Origin: Pseudomonadota bacterium
Lineage (GTDB): Bacteria; Desulfobacterota; Syntrophobacteria; Syntrophobacterales; Syntrophobacteraceae
Direction: 5' to 3'
DNA length: 25,927 nt
Assembly (NCBI GenBank): GCA_023416335.1
Contig: JAEZHY010000170.1
Span: 1-25,927, forward strand
Shown: positions 22,544-25,927 of the stretch, one piece after another
How positions within the stretch are numbered: position 1 is the stretch's first letter
How the letters are laid out: each line of letters starts with the position of its first letter
The notes under the pieces: generated by a model
Seen by the model: only the letters and a program-made list of their open reading frames with translations
Databases searched by the model: none
What the model was told of the DNA's origin: nothing
Translations under genes and position numbers: made by a program

Positions 22544-23458
22544 TCATTCCTCTCCGAGGATGTCTTCCAGGGCCTGATTCAAGGTGGGAAATCGGAAGGA
22601 AAAACCGCTATCGAGCAGTTTTTTGGGGACCGCCCTCTGCCCTTTGAGCACTACATCGGCAAAATCGCCGAGAACGCTCCTGAGGATAAAACCCGGAACA
22701 GCAGGGAGGATAACCGGTCGGCCAAGATTTCGTGCCAGTATTTTAGCGAAATTCTGGTTTCTCTCCGGGTTAGGGGAAACGCAGTTCAGAGGGCCTGAAA
22801 TACTTGGGGCATCCAGTATAAAAGAGAATATCCGGGAAAGATCATCCTCATGGATCCATGACAGCCATTGCCTGCCGCTCCCCAGAGCACTTCCGAGGAA
22901 GTAGCGGAATGCGGGAACCATCTTTGCGAGAGCGCCGCCTCCCCTGCCGAGAACGATCCCGAATCGGCAGAGGGCCACCCTCACACCGGCCGCGGATGCT
23001 TTTTCTGCTTCCTCCTCCCACCTGACACATATTTCGGACATGAACTCATTGCCGGGGGGAGAACTCTCCTCGAGGATTACGTCATCGAGGCGGCTCCCAT
23101 AGTAGCCCACCGCGGACGCGTTGATCAGTATTTTGTCCTTACTGGATGAGGAAAGTGCATCGACGATATTTCGGGTTGTAAGAATTCTGCTGTCCAGAAT
23201 GGATTTTCTGGCGGATTCGGTCCAGAGAGTGAAGATGGAGGTCCCGGCGAGATTGATTACGGCATCGCTTACGGCAACTCTCTGCTGCCACGGGCCGGGC
23301 TTTTTCGGATCCCCTTCGATCATCGCGGCCCGGAAAGAGGAACTCTTTGCCTTCGCAGCGGAACGCTTCAGTATGAATACTTCATGCCCTGCTTCGGAGA
23401 GCTTTCGTGTCAGGTGCTTTCCAACAAAACCCGTTCCGCCGGTCACGAATATCTTCAT
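22544..23458 (-). CDS. TIGR01777 family SDR epimerase-like protein (YfcH/SulA type)
   Basis: 304 residues; AGGAAG lies eight bases before ATG 23458. An extended short-chain dehydrogenase fold: nucleotide-binding GGTGFVG at 7-13, AVINLAGTSIF, the family motif INASAVGYYGSR, and IVLGRGGGALAKM. The C-terminal DUF1731 domain is visible as RNLGRPVILPAVPGFILRSVLGDFADVVLKGQRAVPKKLLDSGFSFRFPTLNQALEDIL-type sequence, the usual end of this family. The reaction is unknown; NAD(P)-linked sugar-like substrates or a septation role have been suggested for relatives. It follows mlaD after 124 bases and seems to have its own promoter. Confidence 0.92.
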   Translation of the reverse strand: MKIFVTGGTGFVGKHLTRKLSEAGHEVFILKRSAAKAKSSSFRAAMIEGDPKKPGPWQQRVAVSDAVINLAGTSIFTLWTESARKSILDSRILTTRNIVDALSSSSKDKILINASAVGYYGSRLDDVILEESSPPGNEFMSEICVRWEEEAEKASAAGVRVALCRFGIVLGRGGGALAKMVPAFRYFLGSALGSGRQWLSWIHEDDLSRIFSFILDAPSISGPLNCVSPNPERNQNFAKILARNLGRPVILPAVPGFILRSVLGDFADVVLKGQRAVPKKLLDSGFSFRFPTLNQALEDILGEE

Positions 23459-23499
23459 GCCTGTTCTTCCTGGGTGGCTGGTTCATCTAGGTCTTCTCT

Positions 23500-23543
23500 A
23501 TTATAAAGCGCCTGCCCCGGTGATTCACCTCTTTGAGCAAAGA
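23500..23543 (-). promoter_or_regulatory. Promoter and adjacent dyads before the SDR gene
   Basis: On the minus strand TATAAT (23505-23500) is a perfect -10; the -35 at 17 bases is weak (GTGAAT). Two dyads overlap the -35 region: GGTGA/TCACC (23519-23529) and TCTTTG/CAAAGA (23530-23543). A weak -35 covered by dyads suggests control by a regulator, which is inference. Confidence 0.4.
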
Positions 23544-23582
23544 TAACGTGTTAATGTCGAGTACTTCGAATATGCCGGCATA

Positions 23583-24074
23583 TCAGAGACCGTCGGGATT
23601 TTGTTTCTGCTCGCCCGAGCCCGGTTTGGATTTGCCTTCCACACTTCCGAATACAAATTTCGAAATGAGGCCTTCGATATCGAGCGGTGGCTGCGTATCG
23701 TGAATCGATTCCCCGGACTTGAGGTATTTGTCCGAAGCACCGGGAGCAATAGAGATGTATTTGTCGCCTATGATGCCCATCGTCTTGATGCTGGCGATGG
23801 AATCCTCCTCCAGCTTTATTTCATTATCGATGCCCATGATGACCTCAGCCCGACCGTCTTTGAGTATGATATTCTGCACTTCTCCGATAGTTACTCCCGC
23901 CATGGTGACCGGAGCTTTGTTCTTTAACCCGGAGACGGTTGCAAAAGAGGCAAGGACATGGTAGCGGGAGCCGCCGAACCCGATTTTTCCGAGACTGAAG
24001 GAGAGATAGGCAAGGCACAGGAGCCCAACGATTATAAAAATTCCCACACTGAATTCGAGACGTTTCTTTTCCAT
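23583..24074 (-). CDS. mlaD: MlaD family lipid-transport protein (MCE domain)
   Basis: 163 residues from ATG 24074 (MEKKRLEFSVGIFIIVG); AAGGGA lies six to seven bases before it, and an ATG two codons upstream (24080) is too close to that site. One N-terminal transmembrane helix (about 8-28), then a single MCE domain (YHVLASFATVSGLKNKAPVTMAGVTIGEVQNIIL...IASIKTMGIIGDKYISIAPG). The C-terminal tail is short and polar. MlaD forms a hexameric ring on the inner-membrane MlaFE transporter and carries phospholipid across the periplasm. Typical length for a single-MCE MlaD (E. coli 183). Confidence 0.94.
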   Translation of the reverse strand: MEKKRLEFSVGIFIIVGLLCLAYLSFSLGKIGFGGSRYHVLASFATVSGLKNKAPVTMAGVTIGEVQNIILKDGRAEVIMGIDNEIKLEEDSIASIKTMGIIGDKYISIAPGASDKYLKSGESIHDTQPPLDIEGLISKFVFGSVEGKSKPGSGEQKQNPDGL

Positions 24075-24089
24075 CTCCATTCCCTTTAT

Positions 24090-24875
24090 CTAGAGCAGAA
24101 TCGAAGTGATGACGTAATCACTGATAAGGACCGAAATTGAGGACAGAACGACCGCGTTCGTCGTGGCCCGGCTGACTTCCTCGGGCCCGAAACTGCCTTC
24201 ATCCACACCCGCGTAAAACCCTTTATATGTGCTGATCCAAATGATCAGCACGGAGAAACACACCGACTTGATTATTCCCATGTAGATGTCTTTCCACTCG
24301 ACGCTGGCGTTTACGCCGCTCCAGAAGGACCCGGCGCTTACCCCGAGCAACTGCACCCCGACGAGATACCCGCCCAGGATTCCGATGACGTTACAAAAAG
24401 CGGTAAGCAAAGGAAGAGCAATTATGCAGGCGGCGAACTTGGGAACTATCAGGTAGGAATAGGGATCGATGGCCATGCATTCCAGGGCGTCGACCTGTTC
24501 TTCTATTCTCATGATCCCGATTTCGGCAGCAATTGCAGATCCCGCCCTTCCGGTCACCATGAGCGCGGAAAGCACCGGCCCGAGTTCCCGAATGAGGGAT
24601 ATTGCGACAGCCGACCCGAGTAATCCTTCGGAACCGAACATCGAGAGAGTGTAATAGCCCTGCAGGGCGAGCACCATTCCGGTGAATGCGGCTGTGAACC
24701 CTATGACGAGGAAGGATTTGGTCCCTATGAACTCGATTTGTTTTACAACGGGCCAGAATTTCCCCGGAGGGAGGAAAATACCGCGGATCGTAAACAGAAA
24801 AAACAACCCCAGACGGCCCGCGCCCAATATCTGCCTGACGCCGAAGGCGCCGATCGACCGGATCAAACCAACCAC
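24090..24875 (-). CDS. mlaE: MlaE family ABC transporter permease
   Basis: 261 residues from GTG 24875; AAAGGAGAG about seven bases before it fixes the start. A polytopic inner-membrane protein with five or so hydrophobic segments. The family signature is clear: SFLVIGFTAAFTGMVLALQ, SLIRELGPVLSALMVTGRAGSAIAAEIG and EEQVDALECMAIDPYSYLIVPK, ending DYVITSILL. MlaE dimerises as the permease of the MlaFEDB phospholipid transporter that keeps the outer membrane asymmetric. Fifteen bases separate it from mlaD. Confidence 0.96.
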   Translation of the reverse strand: MVGLIRSIGAFGVRQILGAGRLGLFFLFTIRGIFLPPGKFWPVVKQIEFIGTKSFLVIGFTAAFTGMVLALQGYYTLSMFGSEGLLGSAVAISLIRELGPVLSALMVTGRAGSAIAAEIGIMRIEEQVDALECMAIDPYSYLIVPKFAACIIALPLLTAFCNVIGILGGYLVGVQLLGVSAGSFWSGVNASVEWKDIYMGIIKSVCFSVLIIWISTYKGFYAGVDEGSFGPEEVSRATTNAVVLSSISVLISDYVITSILL

Positions 24876-24927
24876 CCGACCTCTCCTTTCAGACTGGCGA
24901 AAACCGGATTTTCAAGGACAGGCAACA

Positions 24928-25725
24928 TCATTTGCCCCTTTCGAGCAGGCATTCATAATAGGAATCGAGGTCCTGGCTAAGGGCATCCGCTTCCCTGCTC
25001 AGGAATTGATGGACCCGAGGGTTGTCGCTGCTTCTTATTTCATCAGGAGTGCCGGACGCCATCACCCTGCCCTTGTCCATGACCACTATTCGGTCGGCAA
25101 TTTTGAAGGCGCTTTCGAGTTCGTGCGTCACGACGACGACGGTCATCCCCAGGGTCTCGCGCAGATCCAGGATGAGGCGGTCGAGACCTGCGGCGGTAAT
25201 CGGGTCGAGGCCCGAAGAAGGCTCATCGACGAAAAGTACCTCGGGGTCCATGGCAAGTGCCCTGGCAAGGCCTGCCCTCTTTCTCATTCCCCCGCTGATC
25301 TGCGAAGGCATGTAGTCGGAAAACGAGGCAAGCCCGACCATGTTCAGTTTCATGACCGCCATAATCCGGATCGTCTCGTCAGCCAGGTTGGTGTGCACTT
25401 TCAAAGGCAACGCGATATTTTCGTGCAGGCTCATGGAGTTAAACAGCGCGCCGCTCTGGAAAAGGACCCCAATCCTTCGCCTGTACTGCATGAGCCGGCT
25501 TTCGGAAAACCCGCCCAGGTCCTTGTCGTCCACGAAGATTTCACCCGGACTGGTCCTTTTCAATCCGGTGAGATGCCGAAACAACGTAGTCTTTCCGCAC
25601 CCGCTCACGCCCATTATCACAGTGACCTGATGCAGGGGAATCGCGAATCGAATGTCGAAAAGGACCTGGCGGCTGTTGTAGAAGCTATTCAGTCCGCGAA
25701 TATCTATTAGGTTTTCAGGAGGCAT
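24928..25725 (-). CDS. mlaF: MlaF family ABC transporter ATP-binding protein
   Basis: 265 residues from ATG 25725; another ATG at 25758 would add 11 residues, and neither has a well-spaced ribosome binding site. Walker A is GVSGCGKT (39-46), Q-loop VLFQSGALF, signature ISGGMRKRAGLARAL, Walker B VLFVDEPSSGLD and switch His in VVTHEL. It powers the lipid transporter with MlaE (52 bases downstream) and MlaD. The frame stays open up to 25899, but that part is unlike the family and includes a 7-bp hairpin (TGCAGTC/GACTGCA, 25805-25829) probably in the leader. No mlaB or mlaC is seen downstream. Confidence 0.94.
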   Translation of the reverse strand: MPPENLIDIRGLNSFYNSRQVLFDIRFAIPLHQVTVIMGVSGCGKTTLFRHLTGLKRTSPGEIFVDDKDLGGFSESRLMQYRRRIGVLFQSGALFNSMSLHENIALPLKVHTNLADETIRIMAVMKLNMVGLASFSDYMPSQISGGMRKRAGLARALAMDPEVLFVDEPSSGLDPITAAGLDRLILDLRETLGMTVVVVTHELESAFKIADRIVVMDKGRVMASGTPDEIRSSDNPRVHQFLSREADALSQDLDSYYECLLERGK

Positions 25726-25927
25726 ATATTTGGATAGATCTCCAATATTGCTCGGCATAAAATCATGAGTCGAGGGCCGGCGGCTGCGCATGCCTGCGAC
25801 AGTTTGCAGTCTGCATACAAGGGACTGCAGCCGATTTTTCGTATTCTCCACCCCCGAGGTTGCGGAAATATCCGAATTCCCGCCCCGCACCAATATCAAA
25901 CCAAGACAAATGAATAGTATATAAAAC

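Noticed and set aside
25726..25899. Extension of mlaF up to 25899
   Set aside because: The added residues are unlike ABC ATPases, include a hairpin in the DNA, and start with a TTG lacking a binding site.

Overview
The window looks like a chromosomal segment of a Desulfobacterota (deltaproteobacterial) organism, most like the Syntrophobacterales. That placement is an inference. It rests on the gene order rimP-nusA-ylxR-infB-DUF503-rbfA-nrnA-truB-rpsO-pnp-M16 peptidase, a small Cys-rich DUF6485 gene, an Mla lipid-transport cassette, and a thiolase. Coding DNA is GC-rich with many ATG-alternative starts (TTG, GTG).

Layout. (1) 1-1205: a thiolase whose ATG begins one base before the window. (2) 1206-3321: a gene-poor accessory stretch with dispersed repeats and one isolated gene for a membrane-anchored GspB-like protein, preceded by a good sigma-54 (-24/-12) promoter. 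(3) 3322-3728 (minus): a two-gene unit, a small membrane protein and a DUF6485 protein, overlapping as TGATG. (4) 3854-7376 (minus): a three-gene signalling operon of histidine kinase, periplasmic or lipoprotein coiled-coil protein, and sigma-54 response regulator, in the same order as glrK-qseG-glrR. (5) 7784-21070 (plus): tRNA-Gly(CCC) with its promoter, then the transcription/translation operon rimP to pnp, an M16 peptidase and a YycJ/WalJ-like metallo-hydrolase. (6) 21071-21753: a second repeat-rich stretch. (7) 21754-22186 (minus): a cold-shock protein gene with a perfect terminator and a promoter about 150 bases upstream. (8) 22544-25758 (minus): mlaF-mlaE-mlaD and then a TIGR01777-type SDR gene that seems to have its own promoter.

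How the genes fit together. The long plus-strand operon groups ribosome maturation (RimP, RbfA), initiation (IF2, S15), transcription control (NusA, YlxR), tRNA modification (TruB) and RNA turnover (NrnA, PNPase). A tRNA gene ahead of rimP-nusA resembles the enterobacterial metY-nusA arrangement, and a strong intrinsic terminator sits just before rimP. The rpsO leader is densely structured and has a possible pseudoknot. The minus-strand kinase/regulator cassette controls sigma-54 promoters by family. The only convincing sigma-54 promoter seen here drives the GspB-like gene about 3.5 kb from the start of the regulator gene.

I found no CRISPR array, transposase, phage gene or wholly new multi-gene system. 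The most notable non-textbook items are the dispersed repeat family with long inverted repeats (at least four copies), the sigma-54 promoter with an upstream dyad before the GspB-like gene, the GAFTHA variant in the sigma-54 activator, the rpsO leader, and the tRNA-Gly/terminator leader of the nusA operon.
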